A stretch of 64,000 nucleotides of DNA. It comes from Phialocephala subalpina (Eukaryota; Ascomycota; Leotiomycetes; Helotiales; Mollisiaceae). The notes beneath the pieces are model-generated. The model saw nothing but the letters and a program-made list of their open reading frames with translations, made no database searches and had not been told where the DNA came from. The stretch is taken from the NCBI GenBank assembly GCA_900073065.1, contig FJOG01000002.1:1830243-1894242 (forward strand), written 5' to 3'. Both the position numbers and the translations under genes were made by a program. Shown piece by piece: positions 32,440 through 43,010 of this stretch. Each line of letters opens with the position of its first letter. The first letter of the stretch is position 1.

Positions 32440-34395
32440 CTAACATAGCGCCAGTAACTCCAGCTCGCACTCACTGAATTCATCATCTCCGTAGTCCGTG
32501 GCCGCAGACGCCACTCTCTTCAGCTTCCGTTTCTGCTTCTGAGGCGCCTCCGCATCCTTCAGAGGCACTTTTTGTGTATCCAGACCAGCTGCCTTCTTAC
32601 TCTCCTCAATTGCAGCCTGGATCATCTTCTCTTCTTCGCCCTCAAAGAACTGGTCGAAGTTGAAGTCCCCGTAGTCTGTTTTCGAGGACTCTTCGTAGGC
32701 AAGCAGAGGTCGACGTCCCTTAGCTGGCACAGGCTTAGACTTGGGCTTGACCTGCTTGGCCACCAGCTTCTTGCTCTCGTGTAAGGCTGCCTGGAGAATA
32801 TCCTCCTCCTTTTCTTCAAAAAAGCGGGGTACCCGGGCTTTCATTTGTCCCTTAGAAGCTGGTTCGACATGTGGAGCTGGTGTGACCTTGGAAGGTTGCT
32901 TCGGTCGCCCCCGAGCTTTGGTATCTTTGCTCTCATGTAATGCAGCGTGGAGCAAGTCGTCCTCCTTCTCTTCGAAGAAACGAGGTCTATCTCGAGATGT
33001 TGGACGGGTTTGTGGAGCTGAGCGAGCTGGAAGAGGGTTTGGAATTCTTGGTTTCGACTCTTTCGTGACCATGAGCTGGGCCCGACTGGGGGTGGCAATT
33101 TCTTCGAGATCTTGAGGTGACAAGACGAAATCTTGGGTACAAATCAAACCGTCAAAAAAGTTATCGCTTTGCATTTGTATCTTTTCTGCTAGTTTCTGTA
33201 CTGTTGGCTCCTTAGGACTGAGCTCCCTGGCGATTTGGGTACTCGATGGAATATCGTCCACGTCTTCCAGCAATTCTCGAACTTGTTGACTGGGACTCAG
33301 TAAGAAGTCGTCCAGGTGGTCTTCGAGGAATGCTTGGGTCGCTGAAGGCGGTCCCGAAGAGAATCTATCGTTCAGAAGACGAGGTACCCCAGGCCGAGCT
33401 AGGGGAGTCGCGAAAGATATGGATGCCTTTTTGAAGGGGAGTTTTGGTGGTGCCATGTTGACAGAGCGTTCTTGCAACGCTCGTTTTGGAATTGAGGTCG
33501 ACACATCATGCTTCTTCTTCCATCCATTTCCCATGTCCCCGGCCTTATTCCCAAACCGGCTTGCAGGCACCGGTGTTCCGAAGAGCTCGTTATTAGCCTG
33601 CTTTGGAGGCTGTAGAACTGGTGGAGGCAGAGATATTGCTGGAGGCTCTAGATTATCTGATTTTGCCGCAGGTCCAGAAACTTCTGAATGTAACTGGGCT
33701 GTGACCATATCGTCAATTTCGTCGAAAGGGAATTCGTCGTTGGTAACTTTCCTCGGTGGTAATTGTGGAGAAGCTATTGGGCTGTGCGTTCCGGATTGGC
33801 AGTACTGCTTCTTTGTGGGAGATGCTGGGGCTGATGGCACCAATACAGAGCTGTCTAGCTCCTCCAGTACAGATTGAGAGAAGGAAGGGAAGTCCCCAAA
33901 CTCGTCCTCTGAGTCCTGGTCCAGCGCAACTCGTTTCGCTGGTGGTGGTTCTTCTTCGTCCTTGACTTGTACCCCAGCATCCGATGCTGTATCATCCGTA
34001 TCCTCCACAAGATCCTCCATCTGATTCCATGATCGCTTTGTCAGGCCATTGCTTCGTACAAATTTCGAGATGGTAGGTTGGCTTCCGCGGACGAATCTGC
34101 TGGGTTCAGGAACACCCGCCTTTCTGCGAGCCTCCTTCTCGGCCTCTAACTTCGCTGCCTTCTTCTCCCTGACAGCCTTTGCCTTGGCCGCATTCTTCTC
34201 CTTCTCGTGCTTCTTCCTTATCCGCTCGTACTCGGCGGCATCCCTCTTGCGTTGTTCGGCTTTCGATATCTTCGGGCCTCGTTGCGCTTGCAGGTAGGCT
34301 TTCTTGGCCGCTTTACTGGTCATAGGAGGTTTAGACGCAGTAGGCTTGACCAGAGTCGTAGGTATAAGCTCGAAGGTTCGCTGTCGACCTGTCAT
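32440..34395 (-). CDS. Uncharacterised nuclear-type protein with PIP-like motif and three UIM-like repeats
   Basis: Intronless, 651 aa, not a family I recognise. Visible parts are: a Lys/Ala/Glu-rich segment at about 28-95 that should be helical or coiled and nuclear-localising; QPTISKFV at 106-113, close to the PCNA-binding Q-x-x-I-x-x-F-F/Y box but with Val last; acidic and Ser/Pro-rich disorder; and three similar units at 472-491, 524-543 and 582-601. Each unit has FFE, an acidic run, then LHAALHES, LQAALHES or IQAAIEES, fitting the ubiquitin-interacting motif pattern L-x-x-A-L-x-x-S after acidic residues. A basic stretch KQKRKLKR at 620-627 may be a nuclear signal. A role on ubiquitinated chromatin or PCNA is inference; no enzyme domain is present. 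Confidence 0.75.
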   Translation of the reverse strand: MTGRQRTFELIPTTLVKPTASKPPMTSKAAKKAYLQAQRGPKISKAEQRKRDAAEYERIRKKHEKEKNAAKAKAVREKKAAKLEAEKEARRKAGVPEPSRFVRGSQPTISKFVRSNGLTKRSWNQMEDLVEDTDDTASDAGVQVKDEEEPPPAKRVALDQDSEDEFGDFPSFSQSVLEELDSSVLVPSAPASPTKKQYCQSGTHSPIASPQLPPRKVTNDEFPFDEIDDMVTAQLHSEVSGPAAKSDNLEPPAISLPPPVLQPPKQANNELFGTPVPASRFGNKAGDMGNGWKKKHDVSTSIPKRALQERSVNMAPPKLPFKKASISFATPLARPGVPRLLNDRFSSGPPSATQAFLEDHLDDFLLSPSQQVRELLEDVDDIPSSTQIARELSPKEPTVQKLAEKIQMQSDNFFDGLICTQDFVLSPQDLEEIATPSRAQLMVTKESKPRIPNPLPARSAPQTRPTSRDRPRFFEEKEDDLLHAALHESKDTKARGRPKQPSKVTPAPHVEPASKGQMKARVPRFFEEKEEDILQAALHESKKLVAKQVKPKSKPVPAKGRRPLLAYEESSKTDYGDFNFDQFFEGEEEKMIQAAIEESKKAAGLDTQKVPLKDAEAPQKQKRKLKRVASAATDYGDDEFSECELELLALC

Positions 34396-34859
34396 TGTTC
34401 CTGCAATGATGTTGCGACAAGGTGTGTTGAAGGGTATTCAAAGTTCCGCTAATCTTTTGGGCGATCTGCGATCTGCGATTGGCTGAATCGACGCGTCAGG
34501 AACGCGGGGTAAATATTGACAGGGTGGAAGACGAGTTGAAGAACCAAAAAAAATCCCTTTGCGCTCGTAGTCCATAGGTGTTGTTGCAAACAAATCTATG
34601 GTTTGAAGTTAAAAGTCGTTGATTTAAATATTAAGGTGGTTGATTAGGAAGTCGCAGGCTAGTACCGAGACAAAAGTTCAGGTGAATTATTCCACTCCAC
34701 CAGAAATTATACAGCTTTAGACAGACGATTGCCTAATTGCGCTTGTACAAGCGAGGGAAGCTGGTGGCAGTGTCCCTACACCAGGCTAGATCAAGGAGTG
34801 ATTGTTCATTATTACTTCGCAAGCTATGCGCATTATTCATCTACTTATGTACCTATTCT
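34396..34859. other. Intergenic between UIM-repeat gene start and AKR stop
   Basis: About 460 bp upstream of the UIM-repeat gene and downstream of the reductase, both on the minus strand. No element recognised beyond a short poly-A near 34550. Confidence 0.45.
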
Positions 34860-35893
34860 CTACTGCTCAAGACTGGCAACCGTTGGGTCCCAGCAAACAG
34901 GCTTGTATTCCGTGGTCTCCAACGTCTTCATCTCCTCAGGAGTGAGTTCGAAATCATAGACTTGTGAGTTCTCCACGATTCGGCTTGGCGTAACGCTTTT
35001 TGGGAGCGGGATAAATCCCTTCTGCAAGCTCCATCTCACCAAGATTTGCGCCGCAGTCTTGCCATACTTCTTTGTCAGGGGCTCAAAGACCTTCTCGTCC
35101 ATCCTCTCTCCGCGAACGAGGGGAGAATAAGCCTCGACAACAACTCCGCGCTTCTGCAACCACTCGACAATGTCTGATCGCGCAAGCCATGGGTGTATTT
35201 CGTATTGTCCAACACTAATCACACCACCCTTGCCAGCGCCACCTCTCTCCTTCTCAAGCTCCTTGATGTACTCCTCCATCTCATCGAGATGCTGAACGCC
35301 GTAATTGCTAACGCCAATGCTGCGGATCTTGCCTTCCTCGACTGCCTCAACCAAGCCCTTCCATGCACCTTTCCTAGCATTACGGCCGCCATATGGAGCA
35401 TGAATGAGCATCAAATCGATATATTCGAGTCCGGCCTCCTTCAATGTCTGCTTGACCTGGGCCTTGGTGTTCTCATAGCTGAGGCTGCGAGCGGGGATCT
35501 TGCTGGTGAAGAAGATCTGCTCTCGTGGGATGCCAGACTCTCGAATCGCCTTTCCACAAGGGGCTTCATTACGGTACGCAGCGGCAGAGTCCACCTAAGA
35601 TCATATGAGAATTGGCATGAGCATTGATGAAGAATCACATACGTGCCGATAACCGGCCTGGAAGGAGAGCTTGGTCACATCTTCGCATACATCTGCTGGG
35701 CTGTTTGCTTGACATTAGTATAGACCTTGCGGCCTCAATCTGTGTTTGCGTACGTTTGGTAAACCTGCGAGACATTAGACACAGAAAGTATCAGCGAACG
35801 TGGGCAACGTGGGGAACTTACTCCGTAACCAAGAACTGGAATATCATAGCCTGAGTTCATGCGAACCTTCGAGTTGATAGTAAGAGGCGCCAT
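34860..35893 (-). CDS. Aldo-keto reductase
   Basis: NADPH-dependent carbonyl reductase with a TIM barrel; the substrate is unknown. Exons 35822-35893, 35754-35764 (11 nt), 35643-35700, 34860-35594; introns of 57, 53 and 48 nt; 291 aa. The joined N-terminus reads IPVLGYGVYQT then CEDVTKLSFQAGYRHVDSAAAY. The catalytic tetrad is complete: Asp49, Tyr54, Lys79 and His112 (LIHAPYGG). Cofactor region: PLPKSVTPSRIVEN. It resembles the fungal AKR3/AKR5-like group of small ketone or aldehyde reductases. The 11-nt exon encodes VYQ and most of the next Thr. It is head-to-head with DOM34. Confidence 0.9.
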
Positions 35894-36524
35894 CGTGTTG
35901 CTGTTGAGTACCGCTGATCAGGATGGGAATTATTGTTTTCGTGATGGATAATTTGGAGAGATGGCAGAATTGGAAGGAAGCAAAAAGAAAGTGGGATGTG
36001 CTTTTAATTTACGAAATCACTTGATACCAGCCTGATACGCCGCAAAGCACGGAATCGAATCGAGACCTACGCAATCAATGAATAATGCTTGGACAAATGA
36101 TGCTGGACCTTTTTTAATCTTGACAAGACAGCCGTCCTCATTATTTCCAATCCTCTAAGTCATTGACTCTATTTCACCATCTGCTGAGCTCAATGCATCG
36201 TGAACTTCAAATGCGGGGGAGGGGCAAATACTGACGTCATGTGACATTCTCCTCAGCCAAATTTCAAAAAGTCTAGTCTCATAGTAGGACCTTTCCATAT
36301 CAGAATGTCCAGTCGAGATCCAAATATTAGAAATATATACTTACCATGTCCTATTATTTTCAAGGCTTCACACTTTCAGATATCCACGCAATATTTCGAC
36401 CCCGCTTGCTGCACACAATCTTTTCGCAAGTGGACGACAACTCGGTGAAATAGTTGGACGACGAGCTCCACCTTCTACACAATCTACGAAACCATAACGG
36501 ACATCTTTTAAATATCTTAACAAA
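35894..36524. promoter_or_regulatory. Divergent promoter region, AKR / DOM34
   Basis: About 630 bp between outward-facing starts. TGACGTCA at about 36232-36239 is a perfect palindromic CRE/ATF-type octamer, a plausible bZIP site; which of the two genes it would serve cannot be told. Confidence 0.5.
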
Positions 36525-37766
36525 ATGCAGCTCAAGAAGCAGAATATCGAGCGCGATGGCTCCGGAACCATCACACTCTTCCCAGAAGAGCCAGAGGACA
36601 TGGTACGTCTCTTGTGACCCAACTGCTGCTGCTGTACTGACAAGTGACAATAGTGGCATGCTTACAACCTCATCGCCGTTAACGATCTCCTTCGCGCATC
36701 CGCCGTCCGTCGCGTAACAACCGAATCGAGCACAGGAAGCACCAAATCCGAAAGAGTCCATGTCATCCTTACAATACGAGTCACCGGCCTCGATTTCGAC
36801 CCTCAAGCTGGACAACTACACGTCAGCGGAAAGGTGACTGAACAGAACAAATGGGTGACGGTAGGCTCATTCCATACGCTCGACTTAGAACTACGAAGAG
36901 ACTTTACCCTCGAGAAAAAGGATGGCTGGGACTCGGTGGCCTTGGATGTCGTGAGAGAGGCAATAAAGCAGGACAAAGAAGGCGTGGTTCCTGCGGTGGT
37001 AATGCAGGAAGGCATGGCGAATATCTGTCTCATCACGGAACACCAGACGATATTGAAGCAGAGAGTCGAGACCGGCATACCGAAAAAGAGATCTGGAAGG
37101 TCGGCAGACCACGATAAGGGCATGGTCAAATTCTACGAAGTCCTACTCGAGACGTTGAAGCGACATGTCGATCTTTCCCTACCAAGACCTCTACTCCTTG
37201 CAAGTCCAGGATTCACAGCAGCCGGATTCAAAAAATACATTGTTGACGAAGCGACACGGAAAGGCGAAAAGACAATAATGCTTAACAGGAATAATTTTCT
37301 CGTCGTTCATTCTAGCTCTGGACATTTGCATAGCTTGAACGAGGTTCTCAAGAGCTCGGAAGTTTTATCTCAGCTGAAGGATACAAAATACGCGAGGGAA
37401 ACCAGATTCATGGACGAGTTCATGACTTTACTGAGACTCGATGATGGTAGAGCTTGGTATGGGCCGATGGAGGTGGAAAAAGCTGTCGAGAAGAGTGCAG
37501 TTGGTAGGGGTGGCGGAGTGCTACTTATCAACAACTCACTGTTCAGAAGCCAAGAGATTGGAGTACGGAAAAGATGGGTAGCGCTAGTTGACAAGGTCAA
37601 GGAAGAAGGAGGTGAAGCAAGAATTCTCAGCGCTGATCATGAGAGTGGGAAGCGGTTGGAGGGTCTAGGTGGTATTGCGGCGATCTTGACATTTCCATTG
37701 GAAGATTTAGATGAAGATGATGAGGAGCCAGTTGAGAATGGGGGCAACCAAGAGACTCCCATATGA
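36525..37766 (+). CDS. DOM34: Dom34/Pelota ribosome-rescue factor
   Basis: eRF1-like factor that with Hbs1 and Rli1 splits stalled ribosomes in No-Go and nonstop decay. Exons 36525-36602 and 36654-37766, intron 51 nt, 396 aa. Domain 1 (Lsm-like) starts [33 protein letters not shown] in the protein, reading across the intron through DMWHAYN; the eRF1 GGQ motif is absent as expected for Pelota. Domain 2 has LASPGFTAAGFKKYI, and domain 3 has RAWYGPMEVEKA and GEARILSADHESGKRL. The C-terminus is acidic (DLDEDDEEP), also a Pelota trait. Confidence 0.95.
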
Positions 37767-38193
37767 AAAGGATAATGAAATGAAACTTCTACCAAACTGC
37801 GATTGTCCCTGAACTTGTCGGACATTTACCTTTGCCTAGATGCGAATTGAAGAAACCGAGAATAGTAATTTTCATGATTAATACACGAAGTAGAAACAGC
37901 AAAGCCTGCAATGAACACGGATCTAGGGTCAAGCTTTGAGTCCATCTATCAGCCATAGCATTTGGTCACATCAAAAAGCTCTCGCGAGCCTGAGTTCGGA
38001 TGAAAAAGGGGGTTCTCGCTAAATCTGAGCAGTGGAGGCAACGACACCTATATTCACAACACCAAAAATCATTCTAGCTAGAAATATCGTACATGAGCGT
38101 TTGATTATAGATTATAACTAAGAGACAACAAGTGAACCCGAAACTATCCTCGCATTACCATTTTCCCTTGCGTCAACGAGATGCTCGAAAGGT
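37767..38193. other. Intergenic, convergent 3' ends
   Basis: 427 bp between the DOM34 stop and the CBM18 gene stop; nothing recognised. Confidence 0.5.
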
Positions 38194-38692
38194 TCAAGAG
38201 CCACAATACGCAATACCAGTACCACACTAGAAGTAAGGACGTCAGCAAACCATCATAGTCTCGCACTCAGCATTTGAAACTTACATATCCCCACTGGGAG
38301 CAGCACAATCCAGCGGCGCAAGGTCCTCCCGTCCCACAATTGGCTGGTGGAGGCGGGGGAGGAGTTGGGCAATATCCATCTCCAACGCCACAGAAGCCGT
38401 AGATTGAACAGCACTCTCCTGTTGGACAAGTTCCTCCTACTCCACCTGTACAAGCCCCAAATCCACCTAGTATTCGTAAGTATATGCTAGAAAAAAAGGG
38501 GGGAGATTGCATACAATAGTCTGAACCGGTTCCGCAGTAGAAATACTGCGAGCAGCAGAGACCGGCTGCACAGGGTGTAGTGGCACAGGAGCCGAGATCT
38601 CGGCTCATGAGCTCTGGGAAGATAGGGTTGCCCAGGGAGGGAGGAAGGAAGGAAGCAGTCGCCAGAAGCGTGATGAGGCTGAGGAAGTGCAT
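38194..38692 (-). CDS. Small secreted protein with three hevein-type (CBM18) chitin-binding domains
   Basis: Exons 38515-38692, 38285-38466, 38194-38226; introns of 48 and 58 nt; 130 aa. A signal peptide is clear (MHFLSLITLLATASFLPPSLG). Three Cys-rich hevein-like modules follow: one with CAAGLCCSQYFYCGTGSDYC, one with CPTGECCSIYGFCGVGDGYC, and one with CAAGLCCSQWGYCGTGIAYC completed by the last exon. A proline run (PTPPPPPPA) links modules two and three. Each keeps the CCS-x-(Y/W)-(G/F)-(Y/F)-CG chitin-contact core. There is no catalytic domain or GPI site, so it probably acts outside the cell by binding chitin, for wall protection or masking from host chitinases; the exact role is unknown. 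Confidence 0.85.
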
Positions 38693-40299
38693 TTTGAGCG
38701 AACTAGATTGTAGATATATGGGTGGTTCTATTGGGTAGGATCTTCTTTGCGAAGAGATATGATTTGAAGTTGAAGACGTGCTCCTTCCATTTAAGCAGAT
38801 ATTCTATCGGATCTGGAGAGCCAGGTGATGTCATAAACCCGAACTTCCTCTACTTCTGTGGTACTGTAACAAAAACAAGGCACATGGCTGATGAGTAAGT
38901 GCAACCATCATCAGATGTTGCTCAGAAAGTACAGTACCTCGAAGGTGAGGGGAGCCTTAAAGATCAGTGCCTGAGGGAACCGTAGCGGGACATCGGGAGA
39001 TCAGCCACATGTTATGATTCGTGGGATATCTATGGGAAAGAAAGGGAATCAGATCCGTACCCATCTGCCAAGTTGTCCCTCTAGTGGTTGAGGCATCGTA
39101 GAAGGCTGATTAAGTGCATAGAAGTTGACAAAAGTGGGATCTAGCAAAAAGAAGTGTTTGCCCGGATCAGGAGATTTAGTCTGGTAGAGACAGCAGGAAC
39201 GGCCACCTACATGGGAGTACATAAGATACATGAAGAAATAGAGACAAATACAGGTTATCGGCTCGAAAGACAAATCGCGGGGTAATGCATGGTGATCATG
39301 ATATGCATCAAGTTGTCAGCGGACTGCAGATGTACTTGCCATGTACGATTTGGATCTGCTGATGGTTGCTCCTGCTAATCAGCTAATAAGCCTAAATTTT
39401 TTTTGTAAGGTGATGCCCGTGACTTGATTAGTTCTTAACCGTTCAGTAGATCTTGAAGAAGCAAAAGAAAAGCATGATGTGAAGAAATGGAATGAGGTCA
39501 AGGACAGACGTTGAAAAAGTCTAAGTTTAGATTAAAGTCACGTGCACACTGCAGCCTTTTACGTTTCATCTCGAGCTGGCTCTTCATTCTTCACAAACAA
39601 GCTTCTGCTAAGCTTTCGATTAATCCAGCACTCTTGCAACTTCATACTTATTGCTTGCATCGCCAAGTCAACTCAACTGCTTCTTCCTCTTTCTTGCTTA
39701 CATTTATTCACAAGTGGTGGCGGTGTTCAGCGGCTGACGATACGACATTCGCTGCTGGCTGAGGGTGAGGTCCGGGTCCGAGGGGCTGTGTCAGGCTGGC
39801 TGATGATACTTTACGAGTTTCGACCCTCGTGTTGGTTCACTACAACCCCTGTTAAGACATTCCCACGTCTGCGGTGTCTGAAATACAGGCATATGGGGTT
39901 CGATCTAGGTTAAGTTCGTTTCAATTTTTCTTCTGAAATTGTTAGTAGCGAGTTGGTTCGTGCTTTTTGTCTTTCCTCTGATCTCTCTCCGCACGCCACT
40001 CCACACAACCTATCGTTTCTTTCTTTACGAGCTTAATTCCATTTGGAATCTCACAACTCTATTTCAGGCAGCCAAGGTCTGTCATTCTTTCTATCCTGGT
40101 GATTTCAACATTCCTTCGTTCTTTCGCCTCCAACACGTTGCATTCACTTCGTACAGTACCTTTGACAGGGCCTCTAATCATCCTTCTTTTCTACGCTTCT
40201 TGGCCCTCTCCTTCGCAGGCTCCGATCGACTTGGTTCTTCTTCGATCTACCTCTTGACGTTTTACACCTCACTCCCTACTCACAAGACATAATATCATA
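38693..40299. other. Long divergent intergenic region, CBM18 protein / GH76
   Basis: 1.6 kb without a supported gene. The final about 750 bp before the GH76 start is C/T-rich on the plus strand with words like CTTTCTTTACGAGC and TTCTTTCGCCTCC, typical of a long fungal 5' leader. The left part should hold the CBM18 promoter. Confidence 0.5.
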
Positions 40300-41812
40300 A
40301 TGAGATTGAGTCTACTATGGCCGGCGCTGCTGACCGGCGCTGCTACCGCCTTTACTATCGATACAACGAATGCTGGTAAGCATCACATACTGTTTAGCAT
40401 ATCTATATACAGGACTAATATATGTCTCTACAGACTCAATAAAATCAGCGGCAAGCACTGTCGCACATGGCTTGATGAAGTTCTACACAGGAAACAATAC
40501 TGTGCGTTGACTCGAATCATTCCAGTGACTTCGATCTAACAAGTCTTAGGGCGACACCCCAGGCACATTACCGCCTCCATATTTCTGGTGGGAGGGAGGA
40601 GGCATGTTTATGACAATGGTGGATTACTGGGCCAAGACGAATGATTCAACATACAATGATGTGGTCGAGCAAGCATTACTGTTTCAAGTTGGGCCAGATA
40701 ATGACTACATGCCACCCAACCAGACGAAGGACGAGGGAAACGATGATCAAGGCTTTTGGGGCATGGCAGCAATGTTAGCAGCCGAAACGAACTTCCAGAA
40801 CCCACCTAAAGGACAGCCACAATGGCTCGCTCTTGCACAAGCAGTATTCAATGAGATGGCATCGAGGTGGGATGAATCGACTTGTGGAGGAGGACTGAGA
40901 TGGCAGATCTTCCAATTCAACAACGGTTTCACATACAAGAACAGCATTGCGAATGGCTGTTTCTTCAACTTGGGCGCTAGACTTGCACGATATACAGGAA
41001 ACCAAACTTATGCCGATTGGGCTAACAAAATTTGGGATTGGGAAGCATCTGTTGGATTGATCGATAGCAGTTACAACATCTTCGACGGCTCTTCCGACGT
41101 CCAGAATTGCACAACGATAGATCGGCTGCAATGGACCTACAACGCAGGAATCTACCTACACGGAGCAGCTAACATGTTTAATTTCGTAAGTCGCAATTCC
41201 CCTTTCTAACTAGGCGAGGAACGCAACTAATAAATTACCCAGACATCTGGCCAATCACTCTGGCAAGAACGAGTCACCGGCATCCTCAACGCCTCCAGCA
41301 TCTTCTTCAACAACGACATCATGGAAGAACAAGCATGCGAAAACGTCAACACCTGCGATACCGACCAACTCTCCTTCAAAGCTTACTTCAGCCAATGGCT
41401 CGCCTCAACCACCATCCTCGCCCCCTTCACCTCCTCAACCATAACACCTTGGATCGCCGCGTCTGCAGCAGCCGCCGGACTTCAATGTGGATCTGGGACC
41501 TGTGGCTTCAAGTGGTCGAATGGGGCGACATTTGATGGATCTACGGGTGTAGGTCAGCAGATGAGTGGGCTGGGAGCCATTCAGAGTGCTATAGTTCAGG
41601 TAAAGGGCGCCGAGGTGGTTGCGCCAGTTACGAACTCTACGGGTGGAACGAGTCAAGGAGATTCGAGTGCTGGAATCACTAAGCCGTCTACGGGGATGAC
41701 GGAGGCGGCTATCAAGGTTACCACAGGTGACAAGGTTGCTAGCGGATTCTTGACAGTTGCCGTTCTGGGAGGAGTCATTGGGGGAAGTACGTTCATGGTT
41801 ATGGGTGCTTGA
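40300..41812 (+). CDS. Dcw1/Dfg5-type endo-1,6-alpha-mannosidase, GPI-anchored (GH76)
   Basis: Membrane-linked enzyme thought to transfer GPI-proteins into the cell wall. Exons 40300-40375, 40434-40501, 40550-41185, 41243-41812; introns of 58, 48 and 57 nt; 449 aa. The signal peptide is [21 protein letters not shown]76 landmarks include [13 protein letters not shown], the catalytic Asp pair in [39 protein letters not shown] and [16 protein letters not shown] Ser/Thr/Gly-rich linker and a C-terminal hydrophobic segment ending [10 protein letters not shown] give the expected GPI-attachment signal. Several N-x-S/T sites are present. Confidence 0.93.
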
Positions 41813-42510
41813 GAAATCGGAGTGGGCATTTCTTGGTGGTGCTTTTGATGATGTTCGACGTCGTGTACGCATTGGAATGGGGTTGGCGTTTTGGGAAGGA
41901 GCATGCTGTTGATGCATGCTGGATCATGGGATTTGATATCCGCTTTACCCTGGCAGGTTTATTGCCAAATATCTGCTTGAATAGAGATGTAAAATAAAAC
42001 AAGCATAGAAACAGCCATATGGCATCGAAAGCAAGTGTGCGTTTGATCTGTGACCCGTCGATGTTAGTTTGCTATACGTTTCCGGGTTGAGTTTGCCATG
42101 GCCGAATGTTCCTACGTGTTCTAGACTATTTCGCTACGCTTTGTGAGACACTCTGGTAAGAGCCTCAACTCATTCTGTCTTCGGGCAGCTGTTCTTGGCT
42201 CAAGTCCAGCCAAGAAGTGGACCACAGTTTTATATGTTGAGGTCGAAAAGGGGGGTATACCTACCGAGCCGAACCGAACCGAGAGCTGCTCCGAATCCAA
42301 AAATGCCCACCATAATTGTATGTATCTTCTTTCAGGTTACGAAAAAAGCTTAGAAAGTTTCGTTTTCTTCTATTTCGCCCCTTCCGAGCTCTCATAAAGC
42401 AATAATAGGAGTTTCATTCATGTCACTGTCCGCTCGTCCTAGTCAGAACCAACCCCACAACTTTACTTATTCTTTCATAATAATACTCTTAAGTCTGTAT
42501 CAAGAGTCAA
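41813..42510. other. Intergenic before the duplicated MFS relic
   Basis: About 700 bp with 3' sequence of GH76 and no gene I can support. Confidence 0.5.
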
Positions 42511-43010
42511 GACTCAAACTTTCAGAGGCTTCAATATGTCCATGGTCATTACAGAGATCGAAATGGTACAGGAACATGGATCCGCGAGAAAAGATGCATC
42601 CTCCAGCACCTCCAAAGAAGCTATAGAAACCATCAAGAGTGATGAAAATCAACGCAGTCGAATAGATGCCATCATCTTAATGTCCGCCCTCTCCGTCAAT
42701 TCCTCCCCTACCCAACCAACAAAGATCTCCACTCACAAGCTCATCCCTCAGCTCTCCAAAGACTCAAACTTTCAGAGGCTTCAATATGTCCATGGTCATT
42801 ACAGAGATCGAAATGGTACAGGAACATGGATCCGCGAGAAAAGATGCATCCTCCAGCACCTCCAAAGAAGCTATAGAAACCATCAAGAGTGATGAAAATC
42901 AACGCAGTCGAATAGATGCCATCATCTTAATGTCCGCCCTCTCCGTCAATTCCTCCCCTACCCAACCAACAAAGATCTCCACTCACAAGCTCATCCCTCA
43001 GCTCTCCAAG
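42511..43010 (+). repeat. Perfect 250-bp tandem duplication
   Basis: Copy one is 42511-42760 and copy two is 42761-43010. Read base by base they agree over at least 249 positions, differing only at the final base (CCAAA against CCAAG). Each copy contains the same ATG-led open frame beginning MSMVITEIEM and ending near HKLIPQLSK. Such identity implies a very recent event or a mis-assembly. The length lies below the range where repeat-induced point mutation usually acts in fungi. Confidence 0.95.
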
